From: RHKX01 sp046330415
GTDB lineage: Bacteria > Actinomycetota > Thermoleophilia > Solirubrobacterales > 70-9
NCBI GenBank assembly: GCA_046330415.1
Contig: JAXLSW010000010.1
Location: 1-64,000, forward strand
Direction: 5' to 3'
Length of the DNA stretch: 64,000 nucleotides
Below, piece after piece: positions 52,560 through 61,759 of the stretch. The translations under genes were made by a program, and so were the position numbers. Every line of letters starts with the position of its first letter. Positions within the stretch are counted from its first letter, which is position 1. A model generated the notes under the pieces. It was not told where the DNA came from. It made no database searches and was given only the letters and a program-made list of their open reading frames with translations.

Positions 52560-52630
52560 GGGCGCTCAGGGCGCTCAGGGCGCTCAGGGCGCTCAGGGCG
52601 CTCAGGGCGCTCAGGGCGCTCAGGGCGCTG
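52551..52630 (+). repeat. 9-bp tandem repeat (GGGCGCTCA) at the 3' end of the VWA gene
   Basis: Seven perfect copies run from 52560 to 52622, followed by a partial copy to 52630, and a degenerate copy GGGCGCTAA at 52551-52559 precedes them. Because the unit is 9 bp and in frame, it encodes Gly-Arg-Ser; the TAA stop of the gene arises from TCA to TAA in the first copy. Confidence 0.9.
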
Positions 52631-52646
52631 CAGTCTCCGCAAGGAG

Positions 52647-52683
52647 AGAGCGGGCCGGACGTGGGGGGACGCCGGCCCGCTCT
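52647..52683. terminator. 12-bp perfect hairpin between VWA gene and membrane-protein gene
   Basis: AGAGCGGGCCGG (52647-52658) pairs with CCGGCCCGCTCT (52672-52683) across a 13-nt loop. It could be a GC-rich terminator for the VWA gene, without a real T-tract, or a 5' leader structure, since the next ATG comes only 2 nt later and the AAGGAG motif lies before the stem. Confidence 0.5.
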
Positions 52684-52685
52684 TC

Positions 52686-53237
52686 ATGCACGGATCCAAC
52701 CCGCTGTCGACGCCGCTCAAGCACCTGGCATCATGGGCCGATCGGGAACCCCGAATGCCGATCCTGATCGCCACAATCGTCGCCCCGATCGGCGCCTGGG
52801 TCCATCTCCGGCGTCACCCGGCCGAGCGCACCCGCGCGGAGACCTTCACGGTATACCTGCTCTGGTGGTTCGGGCTGGCGATGGGGTTCGCCGGCGTCGT
52901 CGGTGCCCTGTTCCACGTCTTCGACGGCAAGGAGATCGCCGAGCAGATCGGCTTCACCCGCGGCGACGGCGGCTTCCAGTTCGAGAACGCGATGGGCGAT
53001 CTCGCGATCGGTGTCGCCGCGCTTCTCTGCCTCCGCTACCGCGATCCGAAGTTCTGGCTTGCGGTCCTGATCATCGCCACCATCCAGTACTGGGGCGATG
53101 CGGTCGGCCACGTCTACCAGTGGCGGCACTACGACAACACCGACCCCGACAACGTCGGCGTCCCGCTGGTGCTCGACGTGATCGTCCCCGCGGTGGGTTG
53201 GTGGCTGTACCGCGGCGCCACGCGCGAGCGCGACTGA
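52686..53237 (+). CDS. Membrane protein, DUF6790-like
   Basis: 183 aa. Hydrophobic segments: ILIATIVAPIGAWVHL, YLLWWFGLAMGFAGVVGAL, LAIGVAALLCL, FWLAVLIIATIQYW and VLDVIVPAVGWWL, giving 4-5 helices. GFTRGDGGFQFENAMGDLAIG between helices resembles the conserved core of DUF6790 proteins; assignment tentative. ATG 52755 is an alternative start beyond the hairpin. Confidence 0.7.
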   Translation: MHGSNPLSTPLKHLASWADREPRMPILIATIVAPIGAWVHLRRHPAERTRAETFTVYLLWWFGLAMGFAGVVGALFHVFDGKEIAEQIGFTRGDGGFQFENAMGDLAIGVAALLCLRYRDPKFWLAVLIIATIQYWGDAVGHVYQWRHYDNTDPDNVGVPLVLDVIVPAVGWWLYRGATRERD

Positions 53238-53267
53238 CCCGCTTCGGCCCCTGAGTAGGATCGGCCG

Positions 53268-54716
53268 ATGGGCCGTATGCGCAGGCTGGTCGAGGGCGCC
53301 TTCGCGAAGCTCGACGAGGTCAACGAGCGCAGCCAGGAGCGCGCCGTCGCCAAGCTCTCGCCGGCCGAGCGGGAGCACTACGAGATGTGGGAGGCGCGCG
53401 GGGAGGCGGCGCGCGCGGGCGCGACCGACGCCGAGCTCGGCGACCCTCGCCTGACCGGGAAGATCCTGCAGGGACCCGCCGGCGAGATCCTCCACGGGGT
53501 GCGGAAGGCGCCGCCGCGCCCGCCTGAGATCGAGGATCCGGCGGCGTGGGATCTGCAGGCGCACCGCGAACACGCCGCCCGCGAGGAGGCTCGCGCCCCC
53601 TACCTGGCGCCGGAGCGATCTCCGGTGCGGATCACCCGCGTCGCCGCGACCGAGAGCTCCCAGCTCCACGAGGTGTGCGCCTATCTCGGCTCGACCGGCC
53701 TCGCCTCCCGTCCCGATCTCGTCTACGGCGCCGCCTGCGTTCCCGACCTCATCGAGGGCGGGCGCATCAAGCCCTTCGGCTCCCGGTTCGTCGAGTGGGA
53801 CATCGTCCATGCCGCCGAGCGCGAGCTCGGTCCCACCGACCCGGCCGCCGCGGTGACGCTGTCGGCGGATCGCGCCTATGCGGCCCGCAGCGTCGGCGAG
53901 CCGTCCCCGCTCGACGAGGACGTGGCGCTGGCGCTTCTCGAGCGCGCCGGGCTCGACCCATCGCGCACGCTCGGCGTCTCCAGGTCGATCCGCTTCGAGG
54001 GCCGCGGCGGCGACGAGGACAGCTCGATGCCGCGGCGGCTGGCGCTCGTCCGCGGGGTCGACGTGATCGTCCCCGGCGACCCGGTCACAGCCGACGCGCT
54101 CAGACGCGCCGCCGAGGCGCCGCTGCCGTGGGACATCCCGCTGGAGCCGCAGTCGCCGAGCCGGATCGACGTCCTGCAGTGGGACGCGATCGCGCAGGCG
54201 GTCCAGCCGGTGCGCCAGCGGCGCCCACCGATGCCGTCGCCGTTCCCCTACCTGCCCACCACCGCGACCGAGCTGCTCCGCGCGCACCTGGAGATCGTCG
54301 GCATCGCCCCGTCCGACTGCTACTCGGTGCAGGTGACCTACGACCGCGCCTTCGACCTCCTCTCCCGATCCAGCACGAGGTCGACCGTCCGGCGGACGGG
54401 TGGCGGTCCCGAGCTGGCCTGCGCGGACGGCAAGCCGCGGCAGCGGATGGCGGGAGGCCACCGGATCGTCATCACCTACCGCGAACGTCCCGGCTACGCG
54501 GCCGGGAGGGAGCGCTTCGAGGCCTACTCGCGCGACGTGCTCCACGCCAACCTGCAGCGTCTGCTGAACCTGCGCCCTCCCGTCCCGAAGCCGGCGGGCC
54601 GGCTCGCGCGGACCGTCGACTTCGCCGGCGACGTGGCGCTCTTCTTCTCGATGGAGCCCGGCGCCGACGACGAGTTCTTCCCTCCCCGCTACTGCTGGCC
54701 GCCGGCCCGCACTTGA
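53268..54716 (+). CDS. Uncharacterised 482-aa soluble protein
   Basis: Starts MGRMRRLVEGAFAKLDEVNE. The first ~100 residues are helical and charged, then a globular alpha-beta region (SSQLHEVCAYLGSTGLASRPDLVYG, SRFVEWDIVHA) and a C-terminal part with RIVITYRERPGY and FFSMEPGADDEFFPPRYCWPP. No signal peptide, membrane helix or known domain. Its stop overlaps a TTG start for the next gene (TTGA), so the two form an operon. Confidence 0.75.
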   Translation: MGRMRRLVEGAFAKLDEVNERSQERAVAKLSPAEREHYEMWEARGEAARAGATDAELGDPRLTGKILQGPAGEILHGVRKAPPRPPEIEDPAAWDLQAHREHAAREEARAPYLAPERSPVRITRVAATESSQLHEVCAYLGSTGLASRPDLVYGAACVPDLIEGGRIKPFGSRFVEWDIVHAAERELGPTDPAAAVTLSADRAYAARSVGEPSPLDEDVALALLERAGLDPSRTLGVSRSIRFEGRGGDEDSSMPRRLALVRGVDVIVPGDPVTADALRRAAEAPLPWDIPLEPQSPSRIDVLQWDAIAQAVQPVRQRRPPMPSPFPYLPTTATELLRAHLEIVGIAPSDCYSVQVTYDRAFDLLSRSSTRSTVRRTGGGPELACADGKPRQRMAGGHRIVITYRERPGYAAGRERFEAYSRDVLHANLQRLLNLRPPVPKPAGRLARTVDFAGDVALFFSMEPGADDEFFPPRYCWPPART

Positions 54717-55360
54717 CCGATCCGACCGTCGAGCAGGGCGGGTGGGCCGCGGGAGGTCCGGGCTCGAGCCTGCGCCGCGGCCGCAGCCCGCTGCTGGGCG
54801 CGATCGCCCTGCTCCTGCTCGTCGGCGGCGCAGCGGCGAGCGCCGTCGGCATCTACCTGATCGCTCGTGATGCAGGCCCCGCCGACGACCGCGTGCTCGC
54901 CCGGGGAACCGTGACGGCGCTGAGCTCACCCGAGCGCTCGACGACGACGTTCGAGACCAGCGAGCCCGGGGACGTGACCGTGTGGCTCGAGCTCGGAGGG
55001 CCCGACAACGTCCGCAGTTCGATCGTCGCCGGCACGACCTGCGAGCTGGATCGCGCCGACGGTTCGGGCGCCGAGATCGTGGGCCGGGTGCAGGACACGG
55101 TCGTCGCCACCGACGGGCACGAGACGATCGGCACCGCAACCGCCGGGGAGGGCTCCAACGAGATCGCCTGCCACCACGTTCCCTTCGGCACGGCCGCCGA
55201 CCGTGCGGCGCTCGAGGAGCAGCACGACTTCGTCGTCGAGCGGGGGACCCCCGGCGACGGCCTCGGCGGCTGGTGGCTGGTCATCCCCGGGATCGCGGCG
55301 GTGGTGCTCGGGATACCTCTGGCGATCCGCTGGCGCGCCGGGAACGTGCGCCCGGTCTGA
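54713..55360 (+). CDS. Membrane protein with extracytoplasmic domain, two transmembrane helices
   Basis: 215 aa; the only start consistent with the operon is TTG 54713, overlapping the previous stop by 4 bp. One helix near residues 22-45 (LLGAIALLLLVGGAAASAVGIYLI) and one near 187-205 (WWLVIPGIAAVVLGIPLAI) flank a ~140-residue outside domain with two Cys (TTCELDR, EIACHH) that may form a disulfide. Resembles DUF3592-like layouts; function unknown. Confidence 0.65.
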   Translation: MTDPTVEQGGWAAGGPGSSLRRGRSPLLGAIALLLLVGGAAASAVGIYLIARDAGPADDRVLARGTVTALSSPERSTTTFETSEPGDVTVWLELGGPDNVRSSIVAGTTCELDRADGSGAEIVGRVQDTVVATDGHETIGTATAGEGSNEIACHHVPFGTAADRAALEEQHDFVVERGTPGDGLGGWWLVIPGIAAVVLGIPLAIRWRAGNVRPV

Positions 55361-55408
55361 GCGCTTCGCCCTCGCGCCGGTCGGGTGGCGTCTTTACCCT
55401 CCGTCGCG

Positions 55409-55732
55409 ATGTCTCCGACTCGCCGCATCGTCCTGGCCACCGCCACCCTCGCCGCAATCGCGGCGTCGGCGCCACCGGCCGGTGCCCACTACGACGCGCG
55501 CGGCGAAAGCTGCAAGGACGTCAAGTTCCAGCGCTGGCCCGGCGTCCTCGCGGCCGACATCAGCGCCAAGAACGTCGCCTGCGCCCCGGCCCGGCGGCTC
55601 GTCCGCGACGTCGCCTTCAGCGTCAGCGTCCCCTGGGACTGCGTCCGCAAGCGCGACCTGACACCGAGCAGACACATGGACCTGCTCTGCACCCGCGGCG
55701 ATCAGCGGGTCACGTGGGCCGGCTACCAGTGA
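55409..55732 (+). CDS. Small secreted protein
   Basis: 107 aa from ATG 55409 (MSPTRRIVLATATLAAIAASAPPAGA, signal peptide with AGA|HY cleavage). The mature protein has four Cys (GESCKDV, NVACAPA, WDCVRKR, LLCTRGD) and is basic; fits the small exported, disulfide-bonded proteins common in this class of bacteria. Confidence 0.7.
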   Translation: MSPTRRIVLATATLAAIAASAPPAGAHYDARGESCKDVKFQRWPGVLAADISAKNVACAPARRLVRDVAFSVSVPWDCVRKRDLTPSRHMDLLCTRGDQRVTWAGYQ

Positions 55733-55801
55733 GCTGAGCGCCGGGGGCGCCTGGGTCGCCGGGGTCCAGCGCAGCCGCCCGCTTCCCGGCGAAGCGCTGG
55801 A

Positions 55802-55838
55802 CCTCCGTTTTCGGTCGAGTCTCTTCCGAAAACGGAGG
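55802..55838. terminator. Bidirectional terminator-like hairpin between convergent genes
   Basis: CCTCCGTTTTCGG (55802-55814) pairs perfectly with CCGAAAACGGAGG (55826-55838), loop 11 nt. A run of T/A in each stem arm makes it symmetric, and it lies between convergent genes ending at 55732 and 55954. Confidence 0.65.
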
Positions 55839-55953
55839 GCGACCGGTGTCGCAGCCGCGCCGCGGGCATCGGGCTCCTCGCTCCAGCCGCCGCGCTGGCG
55901 CCGGCCTCTCGCCCAGCAAAGCCGCGGGGCGCCGGGACCCTCGCCTCGCCCCG

Positions 55954-58182
55954 CTACCGCCGCCGGAAGGAGAACTTCGCCGGACTCTTGTCCTTGGTCT
56001 TGCCGTTGGAGGCGCGGACCTGGAAGGTCGTCTTCGCGCCGGGCTTGATCCCGACGACGCGCACCGACTTGCTGCACGCCTTGAACTTCGGGTGCTTGCC
56101 GAGGCCGCACTGGAAGCGGACGCCGGGCACGTCGGACTTGAACTTGAAGGCGGCCGAGGAGCCGCTGATCGTCTTGCCCGGATGCTTGGTGATCTCGGTG
56201 TCGGGGCGGACGGGTGGGTTCGCCCCGACCGCGCGCTCGGCGTTGATCAACCCGGCCCCGACCGCCAGCGGCCCGAAGCTGCCGATCGGCGCCGCGGTGC
56301 CCTGCTCGGCGGCGAGCACCTGGGCGGGGCTCAGGGACGGGTTCGCCTGCCGCTGCAGCGCCGCCACGGCCGCCGCCGCGGGGGCCGCCGCCGAGGTGCC
56401 GCTGAAGCGAGGCACGCCGCTGTCGGATGGCAGGAAGAAGGTCGTCTGGACGTTGTCGGTCGCGGTGATGTCAGGCTTGCTCAGCACCTGCGGGGAGGCC
56501 AGCGCCGCCGCCGGCGTCGTCCCGCTGACGGGACCGAAGTAGTTGACGACCGGGCCCTGGGAGGAGAACGCCTCTGGCTCGGCCGTCTGGTCGTAGGAGA
56601 TCGCGCCGGTGCTGATCGTGTTGAGGCCGCCGTTGTGGCCCATGATCGTCGGCCCGACGGCGTCGAAGCCGAGCCCGACCGGGTACTCGACGTCGGCGAG
56701 CTGCGAGCGGCCGAAGATGAACTTCAGCCGCGGCGTTCCGGTGCCCGACGCGCGGTAGACGATCACGTGGAAGATCGCGGTGACGGGGTAGGGGTTGGAG
56801 ACGTTGAGGACCTCGAGCGGCAGCTGGGACTGGATGTTGTTGGTCCCAACCGCGTCCTGGATCGTGTCGGACGTCTGGTCGTAGAAGGCGATGTCGAGAT
56901 CCGTCGAGACACCGTTGCGGGGCTCCGCCCACTGCATGATCAGGTTGAAGCTGGTGCCCGGCGCGAGCGCGAGGCCGTAGAGCACGTCGTTGGTGCCACC
57001 GGGGTTGAAGTCCATGCATTGGCCGCTCAGGCCGAGGCCGCTCAGGCAGGCTCCCCCCGGTCGGAACGACGGCGCCTCGTAGGAGCCCACGCTGCGGCCG
57101 CCGACGATCACGTTGCTGTTGGCCGCCGAGGAGAAGTAGGGGATGCCGCGCTGGGTCACCTCGGTCACCGCGTTGGCGATCGGCCCCTCCTGGAAGAACG
57201 GCTCGGAGAAGAAGGTGATGTCGTCGGCGATCACGGTGGAGCCGGCGTTGGCGAGCGCCCGCACGGCGCCGGCCATGTCGTCCTCGGAGGCGCCGCGGCC
57301 CGCGAACGCGATCTTCGCCGCCGGTGCCATGTCGTGGACGATCTGGGCCATCCCGCGCCCCTCGTCGATGTCGGTGGCCGCGCCCTCGGAGAGCACCTGC
57401 ACCTTCGACGTGTATCCGCAGGGGTTCTTCCTGCCCGGCAGGTCCCCCGACTTGATGTCCTGCTTGGCGCGGGTGATCGAGTCCTTGCCGCTGTCCCAGG
57501 AGTCGGAGATGATCCCGACCTTCTGCCCGTAGCCGTCCATCCCGTAGCGCTTGCGGGCGGCCGCGGTCCCCGATTGCACGTCACCCTCCGCCGTCGCGTC
57601 GCCGCGGCAGCTCCGTTTCTTGGCGACCGTGTCGACCGCGCCCCGTTCGAGCGTTGGCAGGCCGGAGGAGGCGCTCATCGGGACGAGGTTCTCGGCCACG
57701 TACTCGACGCCCTCGGCGGCCGCGAGCGCGCGCAGGTCCGCCGGCAGGACGGAGACGTCGACCGTTCCGTAGGGCGCGTTGACGCTGACGATCTCAGCGC
57801 CGCTGGCCCGGATCGCAGCGAGGACGTCGTCGGAGGTCGAGGAGACGCGGACGTTGACGACGAGCCGGTCGCCGTCGCGCAGGAGGCTGCCGGCGCCGCT
57901 GGGTGCGAGCCCGACCGCGCCGGCCTGGGCGGCGTCGGACTTCTCCCGCAGGCTTGCGCCGGCGATCTCGGCGAGCCGCGTCGAGAGGCTGGCCTCGGCT
58001 CCCGACGAGTCCTTGTCGAGGGAGACGCCTGGGGCGAAGGCGGCGTCGGCGGGAAGCTCGTCGGCGTACTCGAACTCGGTGGCGGCGCCGGTCGCCGAGG
58101 TGGCGATCCCTCCCGCCAGTGCGATCGCGCAGATGACGGCTACGACACCCCGCGAACGGGTCGGCTTCCCACGATCGTCCAT
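55954..58182 (-). CDS. Secreted subtilisin-family (S8) serine protease
   Basis: 742 aa. Signal peptide VVAVICAIALAGGIATSATGA. The catalytic Asp lies in VGIISDSWDSG (~228), His in MAQIVHDMAP (~281) and Ser in FSGTSAAAPAAAA (~595), the D-H-S order of S8. Between His and Ser is a large insertion with a Cys-containing GGACLSGLGLSGQC. The last ~75 residues (PDTEITKHPGKTISG ... FQCGLGKHPKFKACSK) form the same C-terminal domain as in 13740-14759. Likely exported, acting outside the cell. Preceded by a long N-terminal propeptide-like region. Confidence 0.9.
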   Translation of the reverse strand: MDDRGKPTRSRGVVAVICAIALAGGIATSATGAATEFEYADELPADAAFAPGVSLDKDSSGAEASLSTRLAEIAGASLREKSDAAQAGAVGLAPSGAGSLLRDGDRLVVNVRVSSTSDDVLAAIRASGAEIVSVNAPYGTVDVSVLPADLRALAAAEGVEYVAENLVPMSASSGLPTLERGAVDTVAKKRSCRGDATAEGDVQSGTAAARKRYGMDGYGQKVGIISDSWDSGKDSITRAKQDIKSGDLPGRKNPCGYTSKVQVLSEGAATDIDEGRGMAQIVHDMAPAAKIAFAGRGASEDDMAGAVRALANAGSTVIADDITFFSEPFFQEGPIANAVTEVTQRGIPYFSSAANSNVIVGGRSVGSYEAPSFRPGGACLSGLGLSGQCMDFNPGGTNDVLYGLALAPGTSFNLIMQWAEPRNGVSTDLDIAFYDQTSDTIQDAVGTNNIQSQLPLEVLNVSNPYPVTAIFHVIVYRASGTGTPRLKFIFGRSQLADVEYPVGLGFDAVGPTIMGHNGGLNTISTGAISYDQTAEPEAFSSQGPVVNYFGPVSGTTPAAALASPQVLSKPDITATDNVQTTFFLPSDSGVPRFSGTSAAAPAAAAVAALQRQANPSLSPAQVLAAEQGTAAPIGSFGPLAVGAGLINAERAVGANPPVRPDTEITKHPGKTISGSSAAFKFKSDVPGVRFQCGLGKHPKFKACSKSVRVVGIKPGAKTTFQVRASNGKTKDKSPAKFSFRRR

Positions 58183-58391
58183 CCCTGAATCCCCTTTGAC
58201 GTGTCCCCGGACGCGGCGAACCTACCACCTCTCATGTGCGTCCGGGGCGGTTCCGAGGGGGTTGCACCATGTGTGACCATGGCTAGATGGAGACCACGCC
58301 GACATCGCTCGCCGGGAGCGTTGAGATCCTCGTCGACGAGGACGAGCTTCTTGCGCCGATCGGAGGGAGTTGGGCTGCTGCGTAAGCCGCC

Positions 58392-59993
58392 TCAGCGTCG
58401 CCTGCGAGGCCTTGGCTTGCGGATCTTGTCCCCGCGCATGATCGAGAGCCTCGCCCGCGACTGCTCCTGGCGGTGCAGGCCACGCAGCCACTCCATGACC
58501 GCCCAGGTCGCCTCGAGATCCTCGCGGTTGTAGGCGAGGATCTCGCCCATGATCGCGGTGCGGTCGGCCTCGTCCTCGCTCTCGGTCGCCTCTATGTAAC
58601 GGGCCATCGACCACTCGCCGCCGGACTCCTCGAGCTTGCGCCGGTAGCCCGTCAGCGTCTCGACCTCCTTGAGGCTGTAGCTGGAGAGCGGCACCGCGAC
58701 CGACTCGCGCGTGATCGGCAGCAGGTCGAGCAGGTTGGCGAGCACGCGCTCGGCGATGCCGCCGCGGTCGCCGTAGCGCTCCAGGTAGAGGTTGATCTTC
58801 GCCCGCTCGTAGGAGGCCCAGTGCACGAACGGGACGTCGGGGCCGAGCTCCTCGAGGAGCGCCTCGGCCTCGGCGAGGAACGCCTCCCAGCCATCCCGGT
58901 CCCCGCGCGGGCCGAACCCGGCGACCCCGGCCCGGAACGGCCCCGGCCGGCGGCCGAACGGCTGCAGGCCCCAGATGTAGATCTTCTCGATCTCGTCGAC
59001 GGTCGGCGGCATCCCCTCGAGGTCGAACATCACGTAGGTCGCGTGGTCGGGGATGTCGGGAGGATCGATCAGGATCGGCCGCTCCTCCTGCAGGGCGCGC
59101 GCGTTGGTGAGCAGCCGCTCGGCGCGCTCCCCGACGGGGCGCATGGTCCCGTCCCAGGTCGGGCGCTCGACCTCGGCGAGGCGGCCGGCGTCGTAGCGCT
59201 CGAGCAGGAGCGGCAGGGTGGAGGTGCCCTCCTCGTGCAGGCGGTCGATCAGGCCGCGGTCGGCGAACGGGATCAGGCCGACGTCGCGGCGTTCGACCGC
59301 GGCGGGCCAGCAGCGCGAGCGGTAGCCGCAGCCGCCGCACTTGGAGACGCCTACGTGCTCGTCGCGCGGCTCCTCGGCGAGCAGGCGGTAGCGGAGGATC
59401 CGCTCGAAGGCGGCGAGCGCGTCGCCGCCACCGCCGTAGTCGAGGGTGAGGATCTCGCCGCTGCCGGCGTGGACCTGCAGAGCGGCCGGCGGCTCCCCGA
59501 ACGTCTGCTCGTAGAGCCACCCGTAGGCCTCGAGCTGCAGCCGCACGTGCTCCTGGCTGGAACCCACCCGCCGGTTCAGCTTCGAGTCGCGGATCGCGTA
59601 GCCGTCGCGCGCCGGGAGCATGAAGTCGGGGAGTCCGCTGATCTCGACCTCGCGCCCGGCCAGCATCGTGGTGGCCTGCAGGCGGCCCTGGTAGATGACG
59701 CGCTCGCCGGCGTCGACGAGTTGGGCCGTCACCCGGGCCTGCACGTCGCGGGGAAGCTCGGCGACGTCGATGGCGTCGGGGAACCGCCGCAGGTGCCGGC
59801 GCTCGTGCTCGATCCCGAGCCGCATCAGCATCTCGGCGTAGACGCCGGGCGGATCCTCCTCCACTCCCTGCTCGCGCAGCCAGACCCGCAGCCCGCAAGT
59901 CGAAGGCCGCAGGAACCCGTAGAAGTCGCTGGGGTGCAGGCGGAACGCGCGCTCCACCTCCGCGTCCCGGCTGTCGGCTTCGATCGCGGCCAC
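58392..59993 (-). CDS. TM0106-type RecB-like nuclease fused to RNase H-like domain
   Basis: 533 aa. The N-terminal half has a RecB-family nuclease core: GRLQATTM, ISGLPDFML, YAIRDSKLNRRV and a cluster CGGCGYRSRCW that fits the Fe-S Cys. The C-terminal half (ATYVMFDLEGMPPT, IYIWGLQPFG, FVHWASYERAKI, YNREDLEATWAVM) matches the RNase_H_2 (3'-5' exonuclease-like) domain with acidic residues DLE ... ED. This architecture is standard for TM0106 family proteins of uncertain role in DNA repair or RNA processing. Confidence 0.85.
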   Translation of the reverse strand: MAAIEADSRDAEVERAFRLHPSDFYGFLRPSTCGLRVWLREQGVEEDPPGVYAEMLMRLGIEHERRHLRRFPDAIDVAELPRDVQARVTAQLVDAGERVIYQGRLQATTMLAGREVEISGLPDFMLPARDGYAIRDSKLNRRVGSSQEHVRLQLEAYGWLYEQTFGEPPAALQVHAGSGEILTLDYGGGGDALAAFERILRYRLLAEEPRDEHVGVSKCGGCGYRSRCWPAAVERRDVGLIPFADRGLIDRLHEEGTSTLPLLLERYDAGRLAEVERPTWDGTMRPVGERAERLLTNARALQEERPILIDPPDIPDHATYVMFDLEGMPPTVDEIEKIYIWGLQPFGRRPGPFRAGVAGFGPRGDRDGWEAFLAEAEALLEELGPDVPFVHWASYERAKINLYLERYGDRGGIAERVLANLLDLLPITRESVAVPLSSYSLKEVETLTGYRRKLEESGGEWSMARYIEATESEDEADRTAIMGEILAYNREDLEATWAVMEWLRGLHRQEQSRARLSIMRGDKIRKPRPRRRR

Positions 59994-60041
59994 CAGGTGG
60001 ATAGTCGTTGATGGCCAGGCGGCTCTGACCGCGAACGCCGC

Positions 60042-61637
60042 TCAGGCCATCCGCCGCGGCGCCGGGCGCGGCGTCACCGACCCGAGGACGGGAGGCATCG
60101 GCTCGGCGTCGACGGGCGAGGAGCGGCGCATCAGCACGAGGGTGAGGACGAGCGCGACGAGGATCAGCCCCGCCGACAGCTTCAGGCTCGTCCCGAGCGA
60201 GTCGACGAACGCCTGGCGGACCGCCTCGCGGGTTGCGTCGACGTCGGAGCCGGCGATGCTCTCGAGCGTGTGGTGGGCGCCGTCGGAGCCGGCGAGGACG
60301 CCGTCGAGCGACTGCGCCTGACCGGTCGTGATCGTCTTGCCGAGCTCACCGACCTCCTCGATCGTCCGGTCCTGGTCGACGGCGTTGAAGATCGCGCCGG
60401 TGACGGCGACGCCGAGCGTCGAGCCGAGCCCGCTGAGCGTGACCAGCATCCCCGAGGCCGCGCCCGCGTGGTCGCGGGATACGGCGTTCATCGCCGCCAG
60501 GTTCATCGGGGTGAGGGCGAAGCCCACGCCGAAGCCCATCACCGCGGTCGGGATCCAGAGGTCGGAGTAGGTGGACTCGAGCGTGATCCCCGACAGGACC
60601 CAGACCGCGACCGCCATTGCCGCCAGCCCGATCGCGATCGGCGGCCGCGGCCCGACCCTGGCTGCGACCTTGCCGCCGAGCGGCGAGCCGAGGACCATCA
60701 GCCCGGTGAGCGGCAGGAGCAGGGCCCCGACCTCGAGCGGCGAGTAGCCGAGGATCTCCTGGAAGTAGAGGGGGAGGAAGAAGAGCAGCGCGCCGAAGGA
60801 GAAGTCGAGGGCGAAGATGACGATCGTCGCGCCCGCGAAGTTGCGACTGCGGAAGAACGAGAAGTCGATGATCGGATTCGCGACGCGACGCTCGGCGACG
60901 ACGAACGACCCGAGCAGGACGACGGCGGCGACCAGGAGGCCGACGACCGCGGGCGATCCCCAGCCCCAGCTCGCGCCCTGGATCAGCGCCAGCGTCAGCG
61001 CCGTCAGGCCCGAGGCGGAGAGGGCGACGCCGATGTAGTCGACGTCGCGGGAAGCGTCCGGATCGTGCGAGTCCGGGCTGCTGCGGAGAGCGACGATCGC
61101 GACCGCGATGGCGAAGGCGATGCAGACGACGAAGATCCAGCGCCAGTCGAGCTCGCCGGTGAGGACGCCGCCGACGAGGACGCCGACGCCGGAGACGAGC
61201 TCGGTCGCCGCTCCCCACATCCCGATCGCCGTCCCCCGGCGCGCGCCGGTGAAGACGTTGGTGAGGATCGACATCGAGGCGGGCATCATCAGCGCGGCGC
61301 CCGCGCCGGAGAGCGCGATGCCGGCGATCAGCGCGTCGATGCCCGGGGAGAGCGCGGCGAGCAGGGAGCCGAGCGCGAAGAGCGCGCAGCCCAGCAGAAG
61401 CGCCCGCAGCCGTCCGAAGATGTCGGCGAGGCGCCCGGCCGCGATCAGGAACGCCGTGAACGGGATCGAGAACGCGGTGACGGTCCACTGCAGCTCGGCG
61501 ATCGAGGTCCCGAACTCGCCGTGGATCGTCGGCAGCGCGACGACGATCGCCGCGGTCGGGAGCTGCACGATCCCGGCTGCGGCGACCGTGGCGAACAGGG
61601 TGCCGCCGCGTCTCGCATCACCCTCCGCTCTCACCAT
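60042..61637 (-). CDS. DHA2-family (EmrB/QacA) MFS multidrug exporter
   Basis: 531 aa, ~14 hydrophobic helices. LQWTVTAFSIPFTAFLIAAGRLADIFGRL is the DHA2 motif A region, split here as AGRLADIFGR, and GMWGAATELVSGVGVLVGGVL is motif C. Proton-driven drug efflux at the cytoplasmic membrane is expected, with substrate unknown. A ~60-residue periplasmic loop (TIEEVGELGKTI, HHTLESIAG) lies between the last two helices, as in many DHA2 proteins. Confidence 0.9.
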   Translation of the reverse strand: MVRAEGDARRGGTLFATVAAAGIVQLPTAAIVVALPTIHGEFGTSIAELQWTVTAFSIPFTAFLIAAGRLADIFGRLRALLLGCALFALGSLLAALSPGIDALIAGIALSGAGAALMMPASMSILTNVFTGARRGTAIGMWGAATELVSGVGVLVGGVLTGELDWRWIFVVCIAFAIAVAIVALRSSPDSHDPDASRDVDYIGVALSASGLTALTLALIQGASWGWGSPAVVGLLVAAVVLLGSFVVAERRVANPIIDFSFFRSRNFAGATIVIFALDFSFGALLFFLPLYFQEILGYSPLEVGALLLPLTGLMVLGSPLGGKVAARVGPRPPIAIGLAAMAVAVWVLSGITLESTYSDLWIPTAVMGFGVGFALTPMNLAAMNAVSRDHAGAASGMLVTLSGLGSTLGVAVTGAIFNAVDQDRTIEEVGELGKTITTGQAQSLDGVLAGSDGAHHTLESIAGSDVDATREAVRQAFVDSLGTSLKLSAGLILVALVLTLVLMRRSSPVDAEPMPPVLGSVTPRPAPRRMA

Positions 61638-61759
61638 CCCGGCGTGAACCTATCGGCTCACAATCGGCGCAGGAAAGTCACACCGCGTCTCCCACCCGTG
61701 ACTCCCTTTCCGGCAGGCTCGATGCCACGATGAAAGCGGCCGAACGAGGAGGTTGAGCG

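Noticed and set aside
52551..52630. 9-bp repeats as a CRISPR or mobile element end
   Set aside because: No spacers between copies; simple tandem repeat in frame with the upstream gene.
55846..58188. 780-aa open frame on the plus strand
   Set aside because: It is antisense to an intact subtilase with signal peptide and catalytic triad; the plus frame is Arg/Gly/Ala-rich without domains, as expected from a GC-rich shadow.
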